From: CAYJBH01 sp964369445
GTDB taxonomy: Bacteria; Bacillota; Clostridia; Oscillospirales; Ruminococcaceae
Assembly: GCA_964369445.1 (NCBI GenBank)
Contig: CAYJFU010000011.1
Span: 1 to 41,063, forward strand
Length of the DNA stretch: 41,063 bases
Direction of reading: 5' to 3'
Under the pieces are notes generated by a model. It saw nothing but the letters and a program-made list of their open reading frames with translations. It did not search any database and was not told where the DNA came from. Shown piece by piece: positions 8,706 to 16,673 of the stretch. How positions within the stretch are numbered: position 1 is the first letter of the stretch; each line of letters opens with the position of its first letter. The position numbers and the translations under genes were made by a program.

Positions 8706-9085
8706 GGATAGTTATTTGCCATTAGTCCTAAGTCTTTTACCACAAGCGCAACCAGCACTTGCCCCAGTGATTATTGGCATGTTTTAAATGTGTAATCAAT
8801 GTCAGCGGCATAGATGGGGATTTTTGTCAAATCACACGAAGGTCAGATGTTTTTATGCACTGTAATTCAAAATAGCTATTTACCATTAGTTCTTAGCACC
8901 ACGTGTTTTGCACGCGACCAGACGGTATGATGCTCAGATTCACAATGTCAACACATTAGGAAAACATTACCATATATTTACCATTTTTATAGGGTGAACT
9001 ATACACAGATTTTATCAACTTAACTGACTATTATGTACTCAATTGTGCATTTTTTGTTTGTAATTCATTTGTTATCGTCAAGCAC
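8666..9085. repeat. Intergenic region with two pairs of diverged direct repeats
   Basis: No gene is seen between the divergent ClpC-like and lipoprotein genes. Two short sequences each occur twice in the same orientation: AATGTCAACA..TTAGG..AACATT (about 8654-8678 and 8943-8967, 21 of 25 matching) and ATAGYTATTTRCCATTAGT (about 8707-8733 and 8872-8898). The region looks like an old local duplication or decayed mobile DNA. Confidence 0.45.
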
Positions 9086-9114
9086 TTGTGTATTTTTTAA
9101 AAATAATATATAAT
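9086..9114 (+). promoter_or_regulatory. Promoter placing the transcript start at the lipoprotein ATG
   Basis: TTGTGT (9086-9091), 17-nt spacer, perfect TATAAT (9109-9114). The expected +1 is about 9120-9122, right at the ATG at 9121, and no Shine-Dalgarno sequence is visible. The transcript may be leaderless. Confidence 0.5.
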
Positions 9115-9120
9115 ATTGTT

Positions 9121-10722
9121 ATGAAGAATAAAATAGCTTTGAAAATACTATTAATATTAGTAGCGGCAATATTTTTACTTGCCGCTTGCGGTGCTGAGGA
9201 CAACAGTGCTGTTGCCGTAAATGATTCAGCACAATCCGTTGCGGTTTCGACACAGACTTTGACGGGCGTTGTAACACACGGTATGCCGTCGCTTGCAATT
9301 GAAACCTCCACCGGCAGCGTGGAATTTGATGCTACTGCGGCGGATGTTTTTGGCAGTGTTGCCGTCGGAGACATTGTCGATGTGGTCGCCACCGGCGATG
9401 TGGCACACCTGGTTACGTCTCGCAACGAGGATAAACTGTCCATTGAGATAAACGGCAGTATCACCGAGCTTACACAGGACAGCATAAGCGTGCTGTCCGG
9501 CAGTGACATAATAACATTTTCCTTGCATAGCGCAGACATACTGTCGACATTGCCGCTTGCTATTGGCGATGTCGTTAAACTTACCGCTGTCGAGGACACG
9601 GCGGCTATCATAGAGGTCTTGCAGAGCTCCGGCGGTGTTTTAAGGGGCGAGGCTGTCGAAATTGCACAGGACATTTTAATTGTGAGCACTCAAGATGGGG
9701 GATATTTTCCTTTTGACGTGTCGCAGGTTGCACTGCCGGAGTTCGGGGTGGGCGACAAGCTTGCAGTAGGTTACGTCGGCACTCTTTCCGGGGAGTTTAG
9801 CGCCACCACCGTCGTCACCGAGCTTGCGGCGCAGGTCGAAAGCGGCACGATAGAAGGGCATGTCACCGACTACATCGGCGCGGAATTTATGCTCCGCACA
9901 GCAGACGGAGAGCAGTTTACCTTTAACCGTCAATCGGACAACAGCTATTCCAACAACATTCTGTCGGTGGGCGACTTGGTGCGGGTTGATTATACCGCTG
10001 AGCAGAGCGGCGACCTTTTTGCCGACAACATAACGATTTTGGTTTATTCCGCCGGCGATGTGGCAAGCATCGTAGGTGTTTTGACGCATTTTGAACAGGG
10101 CACGCTGACTATTCGCACCGTAAACAGCAACAAATTTGTATATTCGCACAACGATGCCACCGCTTTTTACACCGATGAAAACGCAGTGCCGCAGATAGGT
10201 GACATCGTCACGGTGGAGTATCGCACCCTGTCCGCGAGCACTCGTCCGTGCTTTGCGCTGTATGTCGAAGGTGTCAACCCAACCACCATGACCGTCGACG
10301 GCAGTGTACTTCACATAACGTCGGACACGCTGTCTGTCAGCACCTCTTCGGGTGATGTGCAACTGCTGAAAAACGGTGCACTTTTAAGCGCGGCGGCACT
10401 GGTTCGCCCGGGTGACACGGTGAGCGTGTGGGCACTTGACCGACCGTCGGGGTCGGCACAGGCGATGGAGATAATCGTCGAGCAAAGCGCAGAGCCGCCC
10501 GAGCCGACACCGCTTGAATTTGACGGCTCCGGTGTCGTGACAGGCGAGGTGGCATACATGGGCGACATGTATGTTGTGCGTGACGACAGCGACAGGCTGT
10601 ACGCGCTGGATGTCACAAGTGCGACGTTGCCGGACGACCTAGAGGTCGGCGACAGGGTGATAGTGCAGTATGTCGGCAACAGTTTGCGGCTTATGGAAGC
10701 CATTTTGATAACGGTGGAGTAG
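9121..10722 (+). CDS. Lipoprotein built of about seven beta-rich repeats
   Basis: Predicted 533-residue secreted lipoprotein: MKNKIALKILLILVAAIFLL signal followed by an LAAC lipobox. The mature part is made of about seven repeats of 65-75 residues. Each opens with a G-x-V step (TGVVTHG, INGSITEL, LRGEAVEI, IEGHVTDY, IVGVLTHF, VDGSVLHI, VTGEVAYM), continues with a strand such as LTIRT or LSVST, and closes with a GD-x-V-x-V-x-Y strand. This is the look of small OB-fold-like or DUF5666-like domains in tandem; I cannot assign a ligand. A GTG at 9088 in the same frame overlaps the promoter -35 box, so I prefer ATG 9121. The arcC gene follows after 5 nt, so they may share a transcript, although no functional link is evident. 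Confidence 0.8.
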   Translation: MKNKIALKILLILVAAIFLLAACGAEDNSAVAVNDSAQSVAVSTQTLTGVVTHGMPSLAIETSTGSVEFDATAADVFGSVAVGDIVDVVATGDVAHLVTSRNEDKLSIEINGSITELTQDSISVLSGSDIITFSLHSADILSTLPLAIGDVVKLTAVEDTAAIIEVLQSSGGVLRGEAVEIAQDILIVSTQDGGYFPFDVSQVALPEFGVGDKLAVGYVGTLSGEFSATTVVTELAAQVESGTIEGHVTDYIGAEFMLRTADGEQFTFNRQSDNSYSNNILSVGDLVRVDYTAEQSGDLFADNITILVYSAGDVASIVGVLTHFEQGTLTIRTVNSNKFVYSHNDATAFYTDENAVPQIGDIVTVEYRTLSASTRPCFALYVEGVNPTTMTVDGSVLHITSDTLSVSTSSGDVQLLKNGALLSAAALVRPGDTVSVWALDRPSGSAQAMEIIVEQSAEPPEPTPLEFDGSGVVTGEVAYMGDMYVVRDDSDRLYALDVTSATLPDDLEVGDRVIVQYVGNSLRLMEAILITVE

Positions 10723-10727
10723 ATATT

Positions 10728-11660
10728 ATGGCGCGTTCGGTAGTGGTGGCGCTCGGCGGCAATGCACTTGGCAGTACGCTTGCACAGCAGATGGTCAATG
10801 TGCGTTTTGCGGCGCGTGCGGTGGCGGATATGGTGATACACGGTGTCACACCGATAGTCGTGCACGGCAACGGCCCACAGGTGGGCATGATATATGACGC
10901 GATGGAGCGCTCGTCACAGCAGGACGACCATATCCCCAAAATACCGATGTCGGTCTGCGTCGCGATGAGTCAGGGATACATTGGTTATGATATTCAAAAC
11001 GCACTGCGTGAGGAACTTGCAAACTCCGGCATAAACAAGGAGGTTTGCACCCTCATCACCCAGACTGTGGTTGATGCACAGGACACAGCGTTTGAAAACC
11101 CCACAAAGCCGGTGGGATATGTATATGATGAGCAACACGCCGACAAACTGCGCAGGACGGGTTACGATATGCGCAAACAGGGGGACGGCTATCGTCGCGT
11201 GGTGCCCTCGCCCGAGCCGGCGGACATAGTGGAGGGCACGGCAGTAAAGATGCTGTCACAGCAGGGTATAATAGTTATAGCAGGCGGCGGCGGAGGTATA
11301 CCTGTTGTCAAAGACGGAAATCACATGCGCGGTGTGGGCGCGGTGGTGGACAAGGACAAGGTTGCGGCAAAGCTTGCCGATATGTGCGATGCCGACACCC
11401 TGCTAATTCTGACGGCGGTGGAATCGGTTATAATAAACTACAAACAACCGGACAGCTACCCGATAGCAAGTATGACAGCGCATCAGGCTGAAGAGTTTGC
11501 ACGGCAGGGGCAGTTTGAAAGCGGAAGTATGTTGCCAAAGGTAGAGGCGGCAATAAACTTTGTCAGTGGTGGCGATGGTCGCCGTGCGATAATAACGTCA
11601 CTGGAGCACGCGGCCGATGCGTTGAGGGGTAATTGTGGGACGGTCATCACCACTGTTTAG
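10728..11660 (+). CDS. arcC: Carbamate kinase
   Basis: 310-residue amino-acid kinase-fold enzyme that interconverts carbamoyl phosphate + ADP and ATP + carbamate, the ATP-yielding last step of arginine deiminase or purine/agmatine fermentation. Typical motifs: VVALGGNALG at the N-terminus, VVHGNGPQVGMI substrate loop, VVPSPEPADIVE, IVIAGGGGGIPV, AVVDKDKVAAKLA (conserved Lys) and the C-terminal GSMLPKVEAAINFV...AIIT. Length is normal. GGTGGAG lies about 9 nt before the ATG. No arcA, argF or antiporter is nearby, so the source of carbamoyl phosphate is encoded elsewhere. Confidence 0.96.
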   Translation: MARSVVVALGGNALGSTLAQQMVNVRFAARAVADMVIHGVTPIVVHGNGPQVGMIYDAMERSSQQDDHIPKIPMSVCVAMSQGYIGYDIQNALREELANSGINKEVCTLITQTVVDAQDTAFENPTKPVGYVYDEQHADKLRRTGYDMRKQGDGYRRVVPSPEPADIVEGTAVKMLSQQGIIVIAGGGGGIPVVKDGNHMRGVGAVVDKDKVAAKLADMCDADTLLILTAVESVIINYKQPDSYPIASMTAHQAEEFARQGQFESGSMLPKVEAAINFVSGGDGRRAIITSLEHAADALRGNCGTVITTV

Positions 11661-11793
11661 GGGTAAGCAATCGGGAATATTTCTCGGATATAGTTGAATG
11701 ACTATAAGAAATGCAGAAAGTCAAATCAATGCTATTGCCCACACCCTATTTCACTAATTGATATTAAATATCACACACAAAATGAGGTGCTAC

Positions 11794-12105
11794 ATGTTAA
11801 TAGTCACAACAGAGACAATCCCCGGCAAAAACATAAGCGTATGTGGAGTGGTCAAAGGCTCTATAGTGCAATCAAAGCACATAGGCAGTGACATCGGCGC
11901 GAGCTTTAAGACGATAGTCGGCGGCGAGATAGACGGCTACACCGCTATGATGAATGAGGCGCGTGCGCTTGCCACCAAGCGTATGGCGGAGGAGGCGGCA
12001 AGCCTCGGCGCGGATGCCATCGTTGCCATGCGCTACTCCTCAGCGTCGGTAATGACCGGTGCGGCGGAGGTTATGGCGTACGGCACGGCAGTGAAGTTTG
12101 TATGA
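11794..12105 (+). CDS. YbjQ/UPF0145 family protein
   Basis: 103-residue cytoplasmic protein of the YbjQ (UPF0145, heavy-metal-binding-domain-like) family, known as a small pentameric beta-alpha protein of unknown role. Family signatures: MLIVTTETIPGKNI at the start, VCGVVKGSIVQSKHIG, FKTIVGGEIDGYTAMMNEAR, and LGADAIVAMRYSSASVM...EVMAYGTAV at the end. ATG 11794 has GAGG 6 nt upstream and matches the family N-terminus; upstream in-frame codons from 11758 have no such support. A 15-nt perfect palindrome (TGATATTAAATATCA, 11759-11773) lies 20 nt before the start and may be a regulatory site. The following gene overlaps its stop by 4 nt. Confidence 0.92.
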   Translation: MLIVTTETIPGKNISVCGVVKGSIVQSKHIGSDIGASFKTIVGGEIDGYTAMMNEARALATKRMAEEAASLGADAIVAMRYSSASVMTGAAEVMAYGTAVKFV

Positions 12106-12887
12106 GCATAATGTCACTTGTCTTTATGGCGGTAACGCTGATATTGACGTTTTTCCTGCCCATCGTTGTGGCACTGGTGTTTGCGGTACGCAACAAAAGC
12201 ACGATAGGCATAATAGCGCTCGGTGCGGTTGGTTTTTACGTGCCACAGATGATAATAAGAATACCGATAATAACGATGCTCGGCATGATACCCGAGTTTG
12301 TCGAATTTATCTCACAACACAGCGTTGCATACAGCATTGTGCTCGGTATATCCGCCGCAGTGTTTGAGCTTGCCGGTCGACTGGGGGTGCTGCTTGTGGT
12401 GCGCAAAAGAGTATCTTATATCGGCGGTATAGCGGCAGGTTTGGGTCACGGTGTGATAGAAAGTGTAGCGCTTGTCGGCATCACTTATATAGCGAACATC
12501 ATGACATATGTTTTAGTGATGGCAAATGTCGCCTCGGCGGAGCTGATTGAGCCGCTTTTAAGCGTGCCAGCCCACTACTTCTTGCTTGCCGGTGTGGAGC
12601 GTATCGCTGTCATAGTGGTTCAGATAGCCTTGACGTTACTGGTGTTTTACGGATACAGTGTTGGCAAACTTTGGCAGTACGCACTGCTTTGTCTGCTCGC
12701 CCACAGCGCACTTGACGTGTTTTCGGCACTGATACAGTTCACCTCACTCGGTGTAATGGGCGCCGAGGTATTTATAGTGCTTTTTGCGATAGGCGCAGGC
12801 GTACTGATTTATAAGTTGAAAGGAAAAATTTCCTTCGGTAACCTACCGCCCACCGAAGGCGAAACGGCAGTTAGCGAGGGATATTGA
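12102..12887 (+). CDS. YhfC-family polytopic membrane protein (putative intramembrane metalloprotease)
   Basis: 261-residue hydrophobic protein with about seven to eight predicted transmembrane segments. It resembles the YhfC family, related to CPBP/Abi-type intramembrane proteases. The candidate catalytic positions are visible: FELAGRL (usually E-x-x-x-R), GLGHGVIES (His and Glu) and AHSALDVFSA (His). Its exact peptidase status is unproven. The ATG overlaps the ybjQ-type gene stop (ATGA), so the two are coupled. The C-terminal ~20 residues are polar and probably cytoplasmic. Confidence 0.8.
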   Translation: MSIMSLVFMAVTLILTFFLPIVVALVFAVRNKSTIGIIALGAVGFYVPQMIIRIPIITMLGMIPEFVEFISQHSVAYSIVLGISAAVFELAGRLGVLLVVRKRVSYIGGIAAGLGHGVIESVALVGITYIANIMTYVLVMANVASAELIEPLLSVPAHYFLLAGVERIAVIVVQIALTLLVFYGYSVGKLWQYALLCLLAHSALDVFSALIQFTSLGVMGAEVFIVLFAIGAGVLIYKLKGKISFGNLPPTEGETAVSEGY

Positions 12888-12892
12888 AAAAG

Positions 12893-12944
12893 ACTAAGGG
12901 TTAAAGACTAACCATGATAATTAGTTTTTAGTCAAACTGTTTTA
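12893..12944. repeat. GACTAA/TTAGTC block, partly self-complementary
   Basis: Two GACTAA copies are followed by TTAGTTTTTAGTC, which can pair imperfectly with the first part. It may be a weak terminator of the YhfC gene or another copy of the dispersed ACTAA-type intergenic repeat. Confidence 0.4.
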
Positions 12945-12979
12945 GCACATAGCTGAATTAAGCAAATAGGAGACTCAAA

Positions 12980-14719
12980 ATGGGATTTTGTTCCAATTGT
13001 GGTGCACAGCACAGCGATAACGCAAGGTTTTGTGAGGGTTGCGGTTTTGCGATTGCAAGCACAGGGCAACCGAACAACACACTTAACACACAGACGGAGG
13101 ACACACCAAACCTCCGCAGTCAAGATACTCCAATAAATGTCAGTGCGGCAGACGTCCAAAAAAGCGATGCTGTGGAACAACCGCAGGAGACCCCGGCACA
13201 GCCGACACCGCTGTACACGGCAAATTCGAGTGTTACGGGTGGACAGCCGTCTTACAGTGCACCGAGCACACCGATTTACGGCGCACCGCAGGCAGGGCAG
13301 ACACCACCGGCATCGCAGTACAATGCAAATCCGAGTGTTACGGGTGGACAGCCGCCTTACAGTGCACCGAACACACCGATTTACGGCGCACCGCAGGCAA
13401 GGCAGACACCACCGGCATCGCAGTACAATGCAAATCCGAGTGTTACGGGTGGACAGCCGCCTTACAGTGCACCGAACACACCGATTTACGGCGCACCGCA
13501 GGCAAGGCAGACACCACCGGCATCGCCGTACAACGTAAATCCAAATGTTACGGGTGGACAGCAACAGACAGGTGCGCAGTCACCATACGCCGCACCGTCG
13601 GTACCGCATTATGGCACGCCACAGGCAGGTTACCCCATTGCAGGGGCGACCGTAGGCACGGTGCAACCTAAGAAAAAGAGCTATACCGGCATTATACTTA
13701 TTATTGTGGCGGTGGTGCTTGCCGGCATGTTGGTCATGGGCGGGCTTGCGATATACTTTATATACAGCATATTTGCGTCAGGAAGCACCGAAAGTTTAAC
13801 AGACCCAAACGTTGGAATATGGCATTCCGATTCAGCGACGCTTGACGGGAACGCTGTTACTGTGGAGGAGCTGTTTGAGGGAGGTGTCACCCTTGAGCTG
13901 AGGGATAACGGTCGCGCTGTTTTGCGCGTGGGCAACGACAGCGGCAACGGCACATGGGAGTACGACTACACAGCGGCTAGCAGTTTTATATTTGACATTG
14001 ACGGCGTTCAAGGTAACGGCGAGGTTTCAAACGGTGTTTTGACTATATACAACCTGATGGACTACGGTGTTAACATCAACTTCGAGCGCGAGGGTGGCTT
14101 TTACGGTGAGATAAACGAACCATTACCCGATAATCAGATACAGTCCGAAAACGGCACAGGCGGTAACAGTACTGTCGGTGGAGGCGCGGCAGGCATTGGC
14201 GACGCGATAACCGGCGGCGACGATGAGGGTAGAGGCGACCAGTTCCAGATGACGGAGGTGCCAAACGCGACGGTGATCGAAGCGTATACGCTGTGGTACG
14301 GAAGTATGCAGATTGATAACTACAGTGGAAGTCGCACCAGAGCGCCGCTACAGGATATTTGGGCGGAGATAGCTATCGAGGACACCACGGATCTTATGTT
14401 TTTGCAGATTTACGACACCATCGATTTTAATGAACTTGCAATATTTTCTGCCTATATCGACGCAGACGGTGACAGTTTTGCCGCCGACATAGGCGAGAGC
14501 GATGCATTTATATTTGACGAAGTTTTGGACGCCACCGCTGAGCCGTACTTCTCGACACAGTTGCAGGACGGTGTAATTGAGCTGGATTACCATTATAACT
14601 ACGATGGCGAGGAGTTTGACGTAACGATATTCCTACGTCTGGACGGCGCAAGGTGGAACGAGGCAAGTGACCCGCTGCCGCCGACCTATCAAGAGTATAA
14701 ACAGGGCATGGGCTTTTAG
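12980..14719 (+). CDS. Zinc-ribbon membrane protein with Pro/Gln-rich tandem repeats
   Basis: 579 residues. The N-terminus is a zinc ribbon (CSNCGAQ...FCEGCGFA, residues 4-23). A low-complexity Pro/Gln/Thr region follows, holding three full copies and part of a fourth of a 35-residue repeat (consensus YNANPSVTGGQPPYSAPNTP then IYGAPQARQTPPASQ). One transmembrane helix (GIILIIVAVVLAGMLVMGGLAIYFIY) is at about residues 236-262. The outside part has a lipocalin-like strand region (GIWHSDSATLDGN...GNGTWEYDY), a Gly/Asn linker and a second acidic beta-rich domain. This architecture is common in Clostridia, with the zinc ribbon in the cytoplasm and a C-terminal extracellular domain. Function is unknown. 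GGAG lies 8 nt before the ATG. Neighbours do not suggest a partner. Confidence 0.82.
   Translation: MGFCSNCGAQHSDNARFCEGCGFAIASTGQPNNTLNTQTEDTPNLRSQDTPINVSAADVQKSDAVEQPQETPAQPTPLYTANSSVTGGQPSYSAPSTPIYGAPQAGQTPPASQYNANPSVTGGQPPYSAPNTPIYGAPQARQTPPASQYNANPSVTGGQPPYSAPNTPIYGAPQARQTPPASPYNVNPNVTGGQQQTGAQSPYAAPSVPHYGTPQAGYPIAGATVGTVQPKKKSYTGIILIIVAVVLAGMLVMGGLAIYFIYSIFASGSTESLTDPNVGIWHSDSATLDGNAVTVEELFEGGVTLELRDNGRAVLRVGNDSGNGTWEYDYTAASSFIFDIDGVQGNGEVSNGVLTIYNLMDYGVNINFEREGGFYGEINEPLPDNQIQSENGTGGNSTVGGGAAGIGDAITGGDDEGRGDQFQMTEVPNATVIEAYTLWYGSMQIDNYSGSRTRAPLQDIWAEIAIEDTTDLMFLQIYDTIDFNELAIFSAYIDADGDSFAADIGESDAFIFDEVLDATAEPYFSTQLQDGVIELDYHYNYDGEEFDVTIFLRLDGARWNEASDPLPPTYQEYKQGMGF
13214..13561 (+). repeat. 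105-bp in-frame tandem repeat (3.3 copies)
   Basis: Units begin at 13214, 13319, 13424 and 13529 (partial). Units 2 and 3 differ at only one base (CAG/CCG in the last codon), while unit 1 differs from them at several positions. The unit is a multiple of 3, so copy-number change would alter the length of the linker but not the frame. Confidence 0.93.
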
Positions 14720-14747
14720 GTTGTAAACTCAACAGTGATAGATAAAC

Positions 14748-14797
14748 ATATTCCCGGATACTCACACCGCCAACGGCAGGGGAGTCTCCGGGAATAT
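14748..14797. terminator. Stem-loop terminator after the zinc-ribbon gene
   Basis: ATATTCCCGG (14748-14757) pairs with CCGGGAATAT (14788-14797), extended by TACTC/GAGTC inside. It lies 28 nt after the stop, between two convergent genes. The T-tract is weak on both strands, but the position suits a bidirectional terminator. Confidence 0.6.
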
Positions 14798-14822
14798 TTC
14801 CTTTAGATAGCATCGACAAAAG

Positions 14823-14836
14823 TGCTCAGTCGAGCA
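14823..14836 (-). terminator. Small stem-loop downstream of the MATE gene
   Basis: On the minus strand TGCTC-GACT-GAGCA is followed by CTTTTG. The stem is only 5 bp and the T-tract is short, so this is weakly supported as the MATE terminator. Confidence 0.3.
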
Positions 14837-14923
14837 GCTCTTTTAGTCATTTAACTTGAAAAAAGGCACAAAATAGACGTAATTTCTGCAGGAAAGATGA
14901 AGCGGCTTTATAGTTAAAGGAGT

Positions 14924-16255
14924 TTAATACCCGTAAAACTCCTTGTTCTTTTTAAATGCATAGTAAAACATACCTACCGAGAGTAATTCCGCAACCGGTA
15001 CGGCTAACCAAACACCGATTATTCCAAACAGTTGTGGCAATAGAAGCAGTAGCGTCACCAACAACACGAGCGTGCGGGTTACGGACAGTATTGCCGACAC
15101 CTTGCCGTTTGAAAGTGCCGTAAACAGTGCACTTCCGTAAATATTAAAGCCCATAAAAATGTAAGCTACGGAAAATATTCTAAACCCCTGCACCGCCATG
15201 TCGAATGTCGGACTGTCCGGCGATATAAACACTCCCACCGCAAGCTCAGCAAACACAAGCGACAGTGCAGTGGTGGCTATCGACGCGACGGCTACAAGTT
15301 TTAAACTGAAAACGCTGATTTTGTGTAGTTGTGATCGATTTTGTTGTCCAAACTTGTACCCGATAACAGGGGATACGCCTATTGAGTAGCCGGTATATAT
15401 AGCCATCTGTATCATTTGAATGTACATTATCACCGTAATGGCGGCAACACCTGCCTCGCCGGCAATGCGCATTAGTATTACGTTAAACATAAACATGGTT
15501 ATCGACGCGGCAATGTTGGTAACAAACTCGCTCATGCCGTTATACATGCTACTGGCAAGACGCTTTAAATCGACAAGCGGTCGCACAAAGTGCAGTGTGC
15601 ACCGACGCATAACGGCAAAGTATACGATGCCGAATACCGCCGGCACTGTGGCACCCAGTCCTGTGGCAATGCCTGCACCGACTATGCCCAAATCCAGCAG
15701 TGCGATAAACACAAAGTCCAGCGCTATATTCGTCATTCCGCCGGCAAAACAGGCGAAAAAGCCGATCTGCGGCACACCTGCCGTTATAAAAAACACCTGC
15801 GTGAACACCTGCAAAAACAGCATGGACATAAAAGGAATGACTGCGTAAAAGTAACTTTCGGCATAGGGGTCAAGTACGTCATTTGTGCCCAGCAGCGGCA
15901 ATATAACGTCGGCAAACGGCAATATCAAGGCTGTGGATACAATGCCAAATAGACCGCCTATAAGGTAGACAAATGTAAAAAAGCCGCGCGCCTGCTCTTC
16001 GTGCCCCTCACCCATGACCTTAGAAACGACAGCATTTGCACCTATTGCAAGCATCATGCCGACAGCACCTGCCAATATTATAATGGGAAAAACGATGTTA
16101 ACAGCGGACAGGGCATCCTCGTTGACAAAGTTCGCGACAAAAATACCGTCCACAATGGTGTAGGTGGACATAAATAGCATCATTATTATAGTAGGTATCG
16201 TGTATTTTATCAGCTGTCTGCCGTTAAAATCATTTGCAAGCGCATTAGACTGCAT
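14924..16255 (-). CDS. MATE family multidrug/sodium antiporter
   Basis: 443-residue polytopic membrane transporter of the MATE family with about 12 hydrophobic helices. It starts with LIKYTIPTIIMMLFMSTYTI and VDGIFVANFVN, typical of the first helix pair; a GANAVVSKVMGEG segment, the long central FFITAGVPQIGF region and the second half beginning MYNGMSEFVTNIAAS also match. It probably exports cationic compounds in exchange for Na+ or H+. ATG 16255 is chosen because GAGGAAG is just upstream and because the predicted transcript start (about 16281) lies downstream of the alternative TTG at 16282. It follows the XRE regulator gene on the same strand but has its own consensus promoter. Confidence 0.93.
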   Translation of the reverse strand: MQSNALANDFNGRQLIKYTIPTIIMMLFMSTYTIVDGIFVANFVNEDALSAVNIVFPIIILAGAVGMMLAIGANAVVSKVMGEGHEEQARGFFTFVYLIGGLFGIVSTALILPFADVILPLLGTNDVLDPYAESYFYAVIPFMSMLFLQVFTQVFFITAGVPQIGFFACFAGGMTNIALDFVFIALLDLGIVGAGIATGLGATVPAVFGIVYFAVMRRCTLHFVRPLVDLKRLASSMYNGMSEFVTNIAASITMFMFNVILMRIAGEAGVAAITVIMYIQMIQMAIYTGYSIGVSPVIGYKFGQQNRSQLHKISVFSLKLVAVASIATTALSLVFAELAVGVFISPDSPTFDMAVQGFRIFSVAYIFMGFNIYGSALFTALSNGKVSAILSVTRTLVLLVTLLLLLPQLFGIIGVWLAVPVAELLSVGMFYYAFKKNKEFYGY

Positions 16256-16287
16256 TGCTTCCTCAGTTTTAAATTGGTGCAAAGGGC

Positions 16288-16316
16288 ATTATAACATGTT
16301 AGTGTGTTTATGTCAA
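16288..16316 (-). promoter_or_regulatory. Consensus sigma-A promoter of the MATE gene
   Basis: Minus strand: TTGACA (16316-16311), exactly 17 nt, TATAAT (16293-16288). Both boxes are perfect. The -35 box overlaps the last codons of the upstream XRE gene. Confidence 0.85.
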
Positions 16317-16573
16317 ACGGTGTGTTTTGGTGCGTGGATTTGCAGATCTTTAAAAAAGAAATTGAAGTCAACTTCTAGTATTTTGCTGAGTGCAATCAGT
16401 TCCGACACGCGTATATTTAACCGGTCGGTTTCTATCTTTGCATAGCTACTTCGGGATATGTCTATACCCATAAGTTGTAATTTTGCAATTGTCTGATCCT
16501 GTGTGTAGCCTTTACCTTTTCGTGCTTGTTGGATATTGCCGCCAATATTTCTATCGGGTCGAATTTTTACCAT
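16313..16573 (-). CDS. XRE-family helix-turn-helix regulator
   Basis: 86-residue protein with a Cro/C1-type HTH: IGGNIQQARKGKGYTQDQTIAKLQ (helices 1-2), MGIDISRSSYAKIETDRLNI (recognition helix) and VSELIALSKILEVDFNFFF (C-terminal helix). It should bind DNA as a dimer. GAGG lies 8 nt before the ATG. It sits between a divergent small gene and the co-directional MATE gene. The 18-nt inverted repeat upstream (16624-16670) is the obvious candidate operator. The last 4 bases coincide with the MATE promoter -35 box. A short tail after the HTH domain (about residues 70-86) shows no recognisable sensor domain. Confidence 0.9.
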   Translation of the reverse strand: MVKIRPDRNIGGNIQQARKGKGYTQDQTIAKLQLMGIDISRSSYAKIETDRLNIRVSELIALSKILEVDFNFFFKDLQIHAPKHTV

Positions 16574-16609
16574 TTCAATACCTCATGTTCTTTATTTTGA
16601 ACAGTTGTA

Positions 16610-16638
16610 TTGATTTTATTGCAAATCACCTGTACAAT
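16610..16638 (+). promoter_or_regulatory. Promoter for the small Cys-rich gene
   Basis: TTGATT (16610-16615), 17 nt, TACAAT (16633-16638). The -10 box lies inside the left arm of the inverted repeat, which fits repression by a protein bound to that repeat. Confidence 0.5.
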
Positions 16639-16670
16639 GTTTCGCAATACAGAACATTATACAGGTGATT
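16624..16670. promoter_or_regulatory. 18-nt inverted repeat between the XRE gene and the small Cys gene
   Basis: Arms AATCACCTGTACAATGTT (16624-16641) and AACATTATACAGGTGATT (16653-16670) match at 17 of 18 positions around an 11-nt spacer. It lies between two divergent genes, covers a predicted -10 box, and its right arm contains the AGGTGAT Shine-Dalgarno of the + gene. Most likely an operator of the adjacent XRE regulator; an RNA hairpin hiding the ribosome site is the alternative. Confidence 0.7.
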
Positions 16671-16673
16671 GCT

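Noticed and set aside
12932..13564. Open frame on the minus strand with Cys/Arg-rich repeats
   Set aside because: It is the antisense of the 105-bp tandem repeat of the zinc-ribbon gene; the periodicity keeps it open. No ribosome site and no family match.
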